This document shows, one piece after another, positions 26,913-34,963 of a DNA stretch of 64,000 bases. The notes under the pieces are model-generated. The model was not told where the DNA came from, did not search any database, and worked only from the letters and a program-made list of their open reading frames with translations. The position numbers and the translations under genes are program-made. The first letter of the stretch is position 1, and each line of letters begins with the position of its first letter. The stretch spans positions 62,001-126,000 of the forward strand of contig JAFIGY010000012.1 in NCBI GenBank assembly GCA_017849435.1, given 5' to 3'. Origin of the DNA: Chitinophaga niabensis. Its GTDB lineage: Bacteria > Bacteroidota > Bacteroidia > Chitinophagales > Chitinophagaceae.

Positions 26913-27827
26913 ATGCGTAAAGTCCTGCTACTGTTATTCTTTTTGCCCTGCATTCCTGCACTGGCGCAAGATACTGCACGTTATAAAGGAATGACCATTA
27001 ACCTGGATGAAGTTGTCGTAAAGGCAAAGCGTATAGGCTTTGACGTGAATGGGTTTATCAAAAGGGTGGAAGAAGACACCACTTTTTACCGCGCTTTCAA
27101 GAATCTTCGTTTTATCGGTTTTACAGCCGATAACGACATCCGCATTACGGATAAGAAAGGGGGCAATACCATTGCTTCCCTCAAAAGCCATACACGGCAG
27201 ATCATGAACGGCAGCTGCCGTCACATGGAAGTGCTGGATGAAAAAACGAGCGGTAATTTCTACACACGCAAAGGGGATTATAACTATTACACTGCAGAGT
27301 TGTACGCCAACCTGTTCTTCACAAAAGGCACGGTGTGCGGGGAAGACGACGGGAAGCACAAAGGCAGTCTGGCCCGTCATAAATCACAACTCAAACAACT
27401 CATCTTCAATCCCGGCAAACCTATTTCCGGCGTTCCTGTGGTGGGTAACAAAGTAGCCATTTTCGACCGGGACCTGATGCGGTATTATGATTTTTCCATT
27501 ACGTCCGATAAATACGCCGATACGGACTGTTATGTGTTCAGCGCCATTGTTCGTAAGAACCTGGGCAGCATAGACCGTGCGGAAGTAGTGATCGATGAAC
27601 TGATCACCTATTTCGATAAAGAAACGATGGAAATCGTCGGGCGTAATTATTCGCTTTCCTACAGAACCATCCTGTTTGATTTTAATGTGCGGATGAATGT
27701 GCAGATGACCAAGTTCGGCGATCTGCTGCTACCGGCGCTGATCACTTATAGCGGTACCTGGAATGTGCCGTTCAAGAAACGGGAAACCGCAATTTTTACG
27801 GCGAAGTTCTCTGATTTCGGGAAGTGA
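26913..27827 (+). CDS. Secreted protein of unknown function
   Basis: Conserved-looking exported protein of 304 residues that I do not assign to a named family. A signal peptide covers about 1-18 (LLLLFFLPCIPALAQ). Near the N-terminus is MTINLDEVVVKAKRIGFDVN, reminiscent of the TonB-box-like segment that follows carboxypeptidase-regulatory-like domains, but no barrel follows. The remainder is mixed alpha/beta with many Tyr and Lys and ends in beta-rich sequence (LLLPALITYSGTWNVPFKKR). The protein at 61013 has a similar overall plan (signal, EV-rich segment, about 250 residues). It stands alone, one base from the convergent T9SS gene. Confidence 0.7.
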   Translation: MRKVLLLLFFLPCIPALAQDTARYKGMTINLDEVVVKAKRIGFDVNGFIKRVEEDTTFYRAFKNLRFIGFTADNDIRITDKKGGNTIASLKSHTRQIMNGSCRHMEVLDEKTSGNFYTRKGDYNYYTAELYANLFFTKGTVCGEDDGKHKGSLARHKSQLKQLIFNPGKPISGVPVVGNKVAIFDRDLMRYYDFSITSDKYADTDCYVFSAIVRKNLGSIDRAEVVIDELITYFDKETMEIVGRNYSLSYRTILFDFNVRMNVQMTKFGDLLLPALITYSGTWNVPFKKRETAIFTAKFSDFGK

Positions 27828-27828
27828 G

Positions 27829-29526
27829 TTATCGGATCAGGGTAACGGTTCCCTGCTTCCTGTAATATTTATTCTTCAGTTCATCCACATATTCCACGAT
27901 CCACACATAAGTGCCTGCGGGCGCCGTTTCCCCGTTGTTTTTTCCGTTCCACGCCACGCCGGGGTTCGTTGTATAGAACATGAATTCACCCCAGCGATTG
28001 TAGATACTGAGCTTGTATTTTGCGATGAGGCATCGGTACTTCGGCCGGAACACGTCATTGACGCCGTCTCCATTGGGTGTAAAGGCGGTGGGGAAGAAGA
28101 GCGTGCAATTGCAATCCTGGTAACGTACTTCAATGGAAGCCGTAGCGCGATTGCAGACATTGCGTGCTACAATGGCATAAATACCAGGTTGTGTAACGAG
28201 GTAGGTAGGGGTGGAGGTACTATCCTGCCACTTGTAATTCGAGCCGGCCCCACGCGGTATAAGGGTGAGGGTTTCGCCGATGCAAAGTGTGGTATCCAGG
28301 CCGAGGATCACCCGCAGGCTATCCTGGAAATCCACCCGGATGGTATCTGATTCCACACACCGGCCGATCTGTACTCTTACGTAGTAATAACCTGAACTGT
28401 CCACATGATACGTAGCCTGATCTGATCCATCCTGCCATAAATAACTGCCAGTTCCATGATCCGCATTCAGCACCAGGAAATTCGGATAGCAAAGCGTAGT
28501 ATCGTTCCCGAGGTTGATCTTTTGCAGGCGACTGTATCTTACCCCGATTGTATCCACTACATCGCAGATCCCGTTGATGGTCACAAAAACTGAATAGTCC
28601 CCGGCGCGATTGACGTTGATACTGGGCGTCCTCGCCCCGGTATTCCACACATACCGCGTCGCCTCCGGCCGCGCTGCATTAAGTATCACGGATTCCCCCG
28701 CACAAAGCAGCGTGTCCGGCCCCAGGCTGAAAGGGTAAGCAGGGCCTCTGAAATTGATCGTAACCTGACTTGTATACACGCCACAACCCGCCACAGTAGC
28801 CCGTACCCAGTAAGGGCCGCCTGGTCCGCGCGCAACAATAGTGGGCGTGGTTTCCCCGGTACTCCACACATAGGTGGCATTCTGCGCGGTGGCATCGAGT
28901 GTGAGCATTTCCCCGGTGCAGAGCGTGCGATCCGGTCCCAGATTGATCTTCGGGATGGGAGAATAGAACACGTTCACGGAATCGGGTTCCATGCAACCGT
29001 TGATGGCTACGTGATAGGTGGCCATCTGGGAAACGAGGAAAGTATTCGTTCCGGGCACAGTGTCCTGAAGGTAATACCAGGTGTAGGTAGCGCCGGGAAT
29101 ATTGGGGGCTGTGATAGTGGTGGTACTGTTCTCGCAAAGGGTGAGGTCAGGACCGAGGTCTACACCCCGGGGCGCTACAATGGTGATGTTCGAAGTGGTG
29201 ATATCTTCTATGCCATTCCGGTAAGTTTTCAATGTGACGGTGTAGGTACCGGGTGTGCGGTAGATATGATAAGCGCCGCGGATGAGTTTGGACGAATCTT
29301 CCGGAAGTAACGGCGGACTAACAAAGTACCATTTCACAGAATCGATCCCTCTTATATCATCCGTGATAGTGAATTTTACCGTATCATTCAGGCAGGTAGT
29401 ATTATACTTGAAACTGGTCAGAAAAAAACGGGTGGGAGCGCCGGTGGCTATTGAACGCAGGGGAGCCATCAGCACCATCATCAGCAGGCAAAAGGTAACG
29501 CCGGCAAGGTTTTTCTTTGGAGCCAT
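27829..29526 (-). CDS. T9SS-exported repeat protein with type B gliding-motility C-terminal domain
   Basis: Probable cell-surface or secreted protein of 565 residues. After a signal peptide and a PKD-like N-terminal region come five related segments of about 70-80 residues. Each begins with a variant of LGPDTLLC(A/T)GE and contains a Y(V/K)W(N/S/Q)-TG-type strand and a C-terminal Cys. These look like Ig/PKD-fold repeats with one disulphide each. The last 90 residues are the type B sorting domain: FFPTAFTPNGDGVNDVFRP, IYNRWGEFMF, WNGKNNGETAPAGTYVW. Such domains direct export through the type IX secretion system. Binding function is unknown. The gene is transcribed alone. Confidence 0.9.
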   Translation of the reverse strand: MAPKKNLAGVTFCLLMMVLMAPLRSIATGAPTRFFLTSFKYNTTCLNDTVKFTITDDIRGIDSVKWYFVSPPLLPEDSSKLIRGAYHIYRTPGTYTVTLKTYRNGIEDITTSNITIVAPRGVDLGPDLTLCENSTTTITAPNIPGATYTWYYLQDTVPGTNTFLVSQMATYHVAINGCMEPDSVNVFYSPIPKINLGPDRTLCTGEMLTLDATAQNATYVWSTGETTPTIVARGPGGPYWVRATVAGCGVYTSQVTINFRGPAYPFSLGPDTLLCAGESVILNAARPEATRYVWNTGARTPSINVNRAGDYSVFVTINGICDVVDTIGVRYSRLQKINLGNDTTLCYPNFLVLNADHGTGSYLWQDGSDQATYHVDSSGYYYVRVQIGRCVESDTIRVDFQDSLRVILGLDTTLCIGETLTLIPRGAGSNYKWQDSTSTPTYLVTQPGIYAIVARNVCNRATASIEVRYQDCNCTLFFPTAFTPNGDGVNDVFRPKYRCLIAKYKLSIYNRWGEFMFYTTNPGVAWNGKNNGETAPAGTYVWIVEYVDELKNKYYRKQGTVTLIR

Positions 29527-29601
29527 GTTGCCGCGAAATTAGCGGAAATATTGATATGTAGATTGTTTTTAATAAAATAATTAATGTGGATTTAAAGCGG
29601 A

Positions 29602-30663
29602 TCACTCCTCATCTTTCCGCTTGTATCTCCGCCATTTTTCCAGCACTCCGGCAAAATCTTCGGGCAGTTCGCTTTCGAAGAGCATGGGCTTGCGGGTACG
29701 GGGATGGATGAAGCCCAGGGTTTGGGCATGCAGGGCGTGCCGGGGCATGAGCTGGAAGCAGTTTTCCACGAACTGTTTGTATTTCGCGAATACAGTGCCT
29801 TTTACGATACGATCGCCGCCATAGGTATCGTCATTGAACAGGGGATGCCCGATGTGCTGCATGTGCACGCGGATCTGGTGGGTGCGGCCCGTCTCCAGCC
29901 GGCAGGCGATGAGGGTAACGTAATTGAAGCGCTCGAGCACTTCGTAGTGGGTGATCGCTTCTTTGCCATGCTCACCGTCAGGATAGGCGTCCATGATCTT
30001 ACGGAAACGCTGGTGGCGGCCCACATGCGCTACCACGGTACCTTCCGTTTCCTCAAAATCCCCCCACACCAGTGCGAGGTAGCGGCGTTCTACGGTATGA
30101 TCGAAAAATTGTTTTGCAAGGTCTGTCATAGCCTTTTCCGACTTGGCGATGACGAGGAGGCCGCTGGTATTCTTGTCGATCCGGTGTACCAGCCCGAAGC
30201 GGGGGATTACGGGCTCGGCAGGATTCACTTTGTCGTCTCCGAGATAGTAAGCGAGACCGTTCACGAGGGTACCGGTGTAATTCCCGCAACCGGGATGCAC
30301 TACTATGCCGGCAGGTTTGTTGACCACCATAACGTCTTCATCCTCATACACAATGTTAAGAGGAATGTTTTCCGGCTTTACCTCCGTGCTTTCGGGGTTT
30401 TTGGTGGAATACACGATGAGCCGGTCCAGCGGACGCACCTTGTAATTGGATTTTACAGGTTTGTCGTTCACCAGTACCATGCCCGCTTCAATGGCCTGCT
30501 GCACCTTGTTGCGGGTAGCGCCTTCGATACGGTTCTGGATGAATTTGTCGATCCGCAACGGTTCCTGCCCTTTGTCTACTATGAGGTTCACTCTTTCGTA
30601 TATCTCCTCGCTGCCTTCGCCGTTTTCCAGTTCGTCTTCCAGCTCCGGTAAATGCTCGCTCAT
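29602..30663 (-). CDS. rluD: RluA/RluD-family 23S rRNA pseudouridine synthase
   Basis: Isomerises uridines in large-subunit rRNA, 353 residues. An S4 RNA-binding domain lies near residues 25-85 (RIDKFIQNRIEGATRNKVQQ). The catalytic domain follows, with the signature HRIDKNTSGLLVIAK whose Asp is the nucleophile, plus the downstream GRTHQIRVHMQHIGHPL and HALHAQTLGF motifs. I start at the ATG at 30663. A TTG six codons upstream is in frame but falls inside the promoter. The exact target sites (RluD versus RluC type) are inferred from resemblance only. Confidence 0.93.
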   Translation of the reverse strand: MSEHLPELEDELENGEGSEEIYERVNLIVDKGQEPLRIDKFIQNRIEGATRNKVQQAIEAGMVLVNDKPVKSNYKVRPLDRLIVYSTKNPESTEVKPENIPLNIVYEDEDVMVVNKPAGIVVHPGCGNYTGTLVNGLAYYLGDDKVNPAEPVIPRFGLVHRIDKNTSGLLVIAKSEKAMTDLAKQFFDHTVERRYLALVWGDFEETEGTVVAHVGRHQRFRKIMDAYPDGEHGKEAITHYEVLERFNYVTLIACRLETGRTHQIRVHMQHIGHPLFNDDTYGGDRIVKGTVFAKYKQFVENCFQLMPRHALHAQTLGFIHPRTRKPMLFESELPEDFAGVLEKWRRYKRKDEE

Positions 30664-30674
30664 CGGTAAAAATT

Positions 30675-30703
30675 TTTGCAAAGATAGCTTATAGTTATCT
30701 TTG
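30675..30703. promoter_or_regulatory. Overlapping divergent promoters for lipB and rluD
   Basis: Plus strand: TTTG at 30675-30678, 17 bp, TATCTTTG at 30696-30703, then seven bases to the lipB ATG. Minus strand: TATCTTTG at 30686-30679, then 15 bases to the rluD ATG. The two -7 boxes lie face to face within 25 bp, so polymerases on the two promoters should compete. Confidence 0.6.
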
Positions 30704-30710
30704 CAGGCGA

Positions 30711-31427
30711 ATGAAACAGCAGATCAGCGTGAAGGATTTAGGGGAGATCCCCTACCAGGAGGCCTGGGACTATCAGGAGGCCCTATTACAGCACCATGTG
30801 CAGTGGAAGATCGCGCAGCGGGACGGAACTGCGGAGAATACTGCGGCAACGGCACACCACCTGCTTTTTTGCGAGCATCCGCCGGTGTATACGCTCGGGA
30901 AAAGCGGTCATATGGAGCATCTCCTCGTGAATAACCGGGAATTGCAGGAAAAAGGGATCGCTTTTGTGCAGACCAACCGGGGTGGGGATATTACTTTCCA
31001 TGGACCCGGACAGATCGTAGGGTACCCGATCATAGACCTGGAGCGATTCTTCACAGATATCGGTAAATACTTACGCTTTCTCGAAGAAGTGATCATCCGC
31101 ACCCTGGCGGATTACGGGGTGCAGGGGGCTCGTTCCAAAGGGGAAACCGGGGTATGGATAGAACCGGAGAACCCACTGCGCGCACGGAAGATCTGCGCCA
31201 TGGGCGTACGTTGCAGCCGCTGGGTGACCATGCACGGGTTTGCCATCAACGTCAATACCGATCTTGATTACTTCAACTATATCGTTCCCTGTGGGATTGC
31301 AGACAAGCAGGTGACCTCCTTACAGAAAGAGACCGGGCGTATGGTGCCATTGGAAGAAGTGAAAGGCAGGATACTGCATCACTTCGCGACCGTATTTGAA
31401 GCTGAAATGATCGCTCAGGAACGGTAG
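30711..31427 (+). CDS. lipB: Octanoyltransferase, lipoate biosynthesis
   Basis: Transfers octanoate from acyl-carrier protein to lipoyl domains of 2-oxoacid dehydrogenases and the glycine cleavage system, 238 residues. Family motifs are present: RGGDITFHGPGQIVGYPIID, then KICAMGVRCSRWVTMHGFAI with the conserved Lys, and FNYIVPCGI with the catalytic Cys. Length is normal. lipA is not adjacent. Its 3' end overlaps the convergent gene by 13 bp, and the promoter region is shared with rluD. Confidence 0.96.
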   Translation: MKQQISVKDLGEIPYQEAWDYQEALLQHHVQWKIAQRDGTAENTAATAHHLLFCEHPPVYTLGKSGHMEHLLVNNRELQEKGIAFVQTNRGGDITFHGPGQIVGYPIIDLERFFTDIGKYLRFLEEVIIRTLADYGVQGARSKGETGVWIEPENPLRARKICAMGVRCSRWVTMHGFAINVNTDLDYFNYIVPCGIADKQVTSLQKETGRMVPLEEVKGRILHHFATVFEAEMIAQER

Positions 31428-32116
31428 TTCAGAGGGATGTAGAAGTTCCACTTCTCGAGCAGTTTCCCATCCTCATAAATCTCGAAATTAAACCAGCCTG
31501 CATGCAGGAAGATGGCTTTTTCCAGGATCAGGAAAGGCTCCTGCACCTGTTCCACTTCAAAGAGGAAAACGCCGCTGGGCTCATAGAATTTAATGTGGTA
31601 TTTTTTTCTGGGAGCATCCGGCAGCTTGATGTTCACATTGCCGTCAGCGGTGGTATATACGTAATTGGATGGCTTCCAGGGTTCTGTAGTCGTCTTGCCG
31701 GAGGGGGCCAGATTGGCAATGTCGGAAGCGCTGAGCTTGGTGTCAGCATTGATCGTGGAATCAGGTACTGCCAGTACGGTTTTGCTGTACATGTACTTGT
31801 TATTGGAAAAAAGAATGAAAAGACGGTAGTAGTTCGTTCCCGGGAGCGGCTTATTGTCAAGGTAGGCATTGCGGATCTCTTTCGGGTTTGCGGCGTAGCC
31901 GATGGTGGTAAAGTTCAGCACACTGTCCAGCGACCGCTGAATACCAATCTGAACGGTGTTCGGGAAACCGGATATCCAGTCCAGCTGTATCCTCCCCGTT
32001 TTGATCAGTGCGGAAAATTCCGGCAATACGGGTGGTGTATATTCCTGCGCTTTCACGGCGCCCATGCTGGCCATAAAGATCACTACAGCAATAAAAAATC
32101 TTGCGATCTGCTTCAT
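31415..32116 (-). CDS. Secreted protein of unknown function
   Basis: Exported protein of 233 residues starting at the ATG at 32116, with a signal peptide ending GAVKA-QEY. An ATG six codons upstream at 32134 is in frame, but the shorter start gives a cleaner signal peptide. The mature part has an early fibronectin-like strand pattern (IQLDWISGFPNTVQIGIQRS, then TNYYRLFILFSNNKYMYSKT). A C-terminal beta segment with YHIKFYEPSGVFLFEVEQV suggests a second beta domain. I see no catalytic motif. Such small fibronectin-like secreted proteins are common in Bacteroidota, mostly uncharacterised. Confidence 0.72.
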   Translation of the reverse strand: MKQIARFFIAVVIFMASMGAVKAQEYTPPVLPEFSALIKTGRIQLDWISGFPNTVQIGIQRSLDSVLNFTTIGYAANPKEIRNAYLDNKPLPGTNYYRLFILFSNNKYMYSKTVLAVPDSTINADTKLSASDIANLAPSGKTTTEPWKPSNYVYTTADGNVNIKLPDAPRKKYHIKFYEPSGVFLFEVEQVQEPFLILEKAIFLHAGWFNFEIYEDGKLLEKWNFYIPLNYRS

Positions 32117-32144
32117 ACAGTACATCCGGAACACTTAAAGTTGG

Positions 32145-32160
32145 CAAAAATACAAATATA
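32145..32160 (-). promoter_or_regulatory. Tandem -7 boxes for the gene ending at 31415
   Basis: On the minus strand TATATTTG (32160-32153) is immediately followed by TATTTTTG (32152-32145). Both fit TAnnTTTG and would give two start points eight bases apart, 10-40 nt before the candidate start codons. Confidence 0.45.
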
Positions 32161-32269
32161 CATGTTGACTTGTTAAAATCTCCCAAATATCATACCCCAC
32201 TGGGTAATGTTGTTTTTACCCGGCGGATAAACGGGAAAAAATACGGAACTTTACAAGGAAGCCGCAGGT

Positions 32270-34117
32270 ATGAACGATGATACCACGCGCACGGCCAGCC
32301 GAACCCAGCCGGAGCCGTTGTATACAAACGGCAATGGTCATGACGGACATCATGAAGAAGGGTTTATCACCAGGTATATTTTCAGTACAGATCATAAAAT
32401 GATCTCACGGCAATACCTGATCACGGGTATGGTATGGGCTTTTATCGGTGGTCTTTTCTCTGTGCTTTTCCGTTTACAATTAGGGTTCCCCGATTCCACC
32501 TTTCCCTGGCTGGAGAGTGTGCTGGGCCACTGGGGAGAAGGCGGGCGCATTTCTCCTGAGGCTTATTACGCCATGGTTACCATGCATGGCACCATTCTGA
32601 TCTTCTTTGTGCTCACCGCGGGTTTGAGCGGTACATTTTCCAATTTACTGATCCCCTTGCAGGTAGGTGCGCGCGATATGGCTTCGCCTTTTCTGAACAT
32701 GCTCAGCTACTGGGTATTCTTTCTCGCAAGTATTGTGATGATGTGTTCCCTGTTCGTGCAAACGGGGCCTGCTTCCGGTGGCTGGACGTCCTATCCGCCA
32801 CTTAGCGCGCTGGGCGATGCTTCCATCGGTTCAAAGATTGGAATGGATCTTTGGCTGGCGAGTATGGCCTTGTTTGTAGTGTCGCAATTGCTGGCCGGTA
32901 TCAATTATATTTCCACGATCCTGAACATGCGTACCAAAGGGATGTCTATGAACCGGTTGCCGCTGACCATGTGGGCTTTCCTGTTTACGGCCATCCTCGG
33001 CATCCTGTCATTTCCCGTACTGCTCGCGGGTTTTGTGTTATTGTTATTGGACCGGCATGGAGGTACGAGTTTCTATCTGAATACTTTGTTCGTGGCCGGT
33101 AAAGCCTTGCCGAATGAAGGTGGGAGCGCCATTCTCTACCAGCATCTGTTCTGGTTCCTGGGGCATCCGGAGGTGTACATTGTGATCCTGCCGGCGATGG
33201 GCATTGTATCGGAAGTACTGGCCGTCAATTCCCGCAAACCGATATTCGGATATCTTGCCATGGTCGGCTCCCTGTTCGCGATCACAGCGCTGTCTTTCCT
33301 CGTTTGGGCTCATCATATGTTTGTTGCGGGCATCAATCCTTTCCTTGCATCCTTCTTTGTATTGCTGACCCTGTTGATAGCGGTCCCCTCGGCCATCAAA
33401 GTCTTCAACTGGCTCACGACTATCTGGCGCGGGAACATCCGCTTCACGCCCGCAGCACTTTTCAGCATCGGCTTCGTCAGTACGTTCATATCGGGTGGGC
33501 TCACCGGTATCTGGCTCGGTAATTCCGCGATCGATATGCACCTGCACGATACGTATTTCGTGATCGCACATTTTCATCTTGTAATGGGTGTATCCGCCGT
33601 ATTGGGCATGTTCGCAGGCATTTATCACTGGTTCCCCAAATTATATGGCCGGATGATGAACCGTACACTGGGGTATGTGCATTTCTGGATCACGCTGGTG
33701 GGCGCATATCTCATCTTTTGGCCGATGCATTATGAAGGATTGGCGGGAATGCCGCGCCGGTACTACGATTTCGGGCAGTGGGCTTCTTTTAGTCAATTCG
33801 CCGGATTGAACCAGCTGATCAGCATAACTGCCATCGTGGTATTCGGTGTGCAGATATTATTCCTCATCAATTTCTTTTACAGCATTTTCAAAGGGAGGAA
33901 AGTAACGTCCACCAACCCCTGGTCCGCCAACACCCTCGAATGGACCACGCCCATCAAACCCGGGCATGGCAACTGGCCGGGCGAGATACCGGAAGTTTTC
34001 CGCTGGCCGTATGATTATGGAAAGAACGGGCATGAATTCATTCCGCAAACAGTGCCCTTGTCCCCGGAAGAAAAAGAAAAGTTAGCTGCCGCCGAGAAGA
34101 GAGGCGTTTCCCTGTAA
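32270..34117 (+). CDS. ctaD: Cytochrome c oxidase subunit I (heme-copper oxidase, A1 type)
   Basis: Membrane catalytic subunit of aa3/caa3-type terminal oxidase, 615 residues and about 12 transmembrane helices. Visible ligands are the heme a His in MVTMHGTILIFF, the CuB His with the cross-linked Tyr and D-channel Glu in WFLGHPEVYIVILP, the two CuB His in VWAHHMF, and the heme a/a3 His pair in HDTYFVIAHFHLVMG. The GHPEVY form marks an A1-type enzyme. No subunit II, III or cytochrome c gene lies next to it, which is unusual, since ctaC and ctaD are normally neighbours in Bacteroidota. Its 3' end overlaps the convergent PLP-enzyme gene by 36 bp. Confidence 0.95.
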   Translation: MNDDTTRTASRTQPEPLYTNGNGHDGHHEEGFITRYIFSTDHKMISRQYLITGMVWAFIGGLFSVLFRLQLGFPDSTFPWLESVLGHWGEGGRISPEAYYAMVTMHGTILIFFVLTAGLSGTFSNLLIPLQVGARDMASPFLNMLSYWVFFLASIVMMCSLFVQTGPASGGWTSYPPLSALGDASIGSKIGMDLWLASMALFVVSQLLAGINYISTILNMRTKGMSMNRLPLTMWAFLFTAILGILSFPVLLAGFVLLLLDRHGGTSFYLNTLFVAGKALPNEGGSAILYQHLFWFLGHPEVYIVILPAMGIVSEVLAVNSRKPIFGYLAMVGSLFAITALSFLVWAHHMFVAGINPFLASFFVLLTLLIAVPSAIKVFNWLTTIWRGNIRFTPAALFSIGFVSTFISGGLTGIWLGNSAIDMHLHDTYFVIAHFHLVMGVSAVLGMFAGIYHWFPKLYGRMMNRTLGYVHFWITLVGAYLIFWPMHYEGLAGMPRRYYDFGQWASFSQFAGLNQLISITAIVVFGVQILFLINFFYSIFKGRKVTSTNPWSANTLEWTTPIKPGHGNWPGEIPEVFRWPYDYGKNGHEFIPQTVPLSPEEKEKLAAAEKRGVSL

Positions 34118-34963
34118 GCCGCCGGAATGCAGGAGCAGGAGGTGGCTGCCGGGAGGGAAGAAATTCTTTGCCAGCAATTGTTGCACGGCGTACATCATCT
34201 TGCCGGTGTAAGCGCGATCCAGCGGGATACCCGTCTGCCCGAGAAAATCCTGCATGAATGCGATCAATGCCGGGCTGATCCTGCCGAAGCCGCCTTCGTG
34301 AAAATCGTGGAGGAGCTGCCAGTGTGCAGGTGGTATAACGTTAAGCATGTCTTCAATTTCGGTATTCAGCGAATAAGCGCCCTTCAATGCGGAGATACCG
34401 ATCACCTGTTGTTGTGTGCTGTTGATCAGTCCTGCCATTGTGGTACCCGTGCCCACGGCGCAAATGATGTGTGTGAAGGAAGAGGTGTCCGTGAGGGAAA
34501 GTATCTCTTCGCAACCTTTGATGCCGAGAGCATTGTGGCCGCCTTCGGGGATAATGTAAGCGGTGTTGCCGGGGGATTTCAATATGTCTTTCAGATCTGC
34601 ATGTCCATCTTTAATATTCCGATATTCCTCCCGGCTGACAAACATCAGCTGCATACCCAGCTGCAAAGCGTCCTGCAGCGTTGTGCTGAGTTGTTGCGGT
34701 CTTTCTCCGCGGATGATACCGGTGCAGGGTTTCCCGATCATTTTGCAGGCTGCGGCCGTGGCGTGGATGTGGTTGGACCATGCGCCGCCGAAGGTCACGA
34801 TAGGTTTGTTGCCGGCCGCTTCAAGGTTGTATTTCAGCTTGAACCATTTATTGCCGGATACAAGCGGATGGATACGATCCAAACGCAACATGGCTGCCTG
34901 CGTATTTGCGGGCAGCCATGTAGTATGAAAAGGTTGCAATATGTGCTCAGTTGAAAAGTGCAT
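34082..34963 (-). CDS. ACC deaminase/D-cysteine desulfhydrase-family PLP enzyme
   Basis: Pyridoxal-phosphate fold type II enzyme of 293 residues. The PLP lysine lies in VSGNKWFKLKYN (near residue 40), followed by the substrate-loop motif TFGGAWSNHIHATAAA and a glycine-rich phosphate-binding region (ICAVGTGTTMAGLI). Members either deaminate 1-aminocyclopropane-1-carboxylate or desulfurate D-cysteine; the sequence alone does not settle which. The start codon lies 17 bp inside the end of the GH20 gene upstream, so the two are translationally linked. Confidence 0.88.
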   Translation of the reverse strand: MHFSTEHILQPFHTTWLPANTQAAMLRLDRIHPLVSGNKWFKLKYNLEAAGNKPIVTFGGAWSNHIHATAAACKMIGKPCTGIIRGERPQQLSTTLQDALQLGMQLMFVSREEYRNIKDGHADLKDILKSPGNTAYIIPEGGHNALGIKGCEEILSLTDTSSFTHIICAVGTGTTMAGLINSTQQQVIGISALKGAYSLNTEIEDMLNVIPPAHWQLLHDFHEGGFGRISPALIAFMQDFLGQTGIPLDRAYTGKMMYAVQQLLAKNFFPPGSHLLLLHSGGLQGNASLLGGS

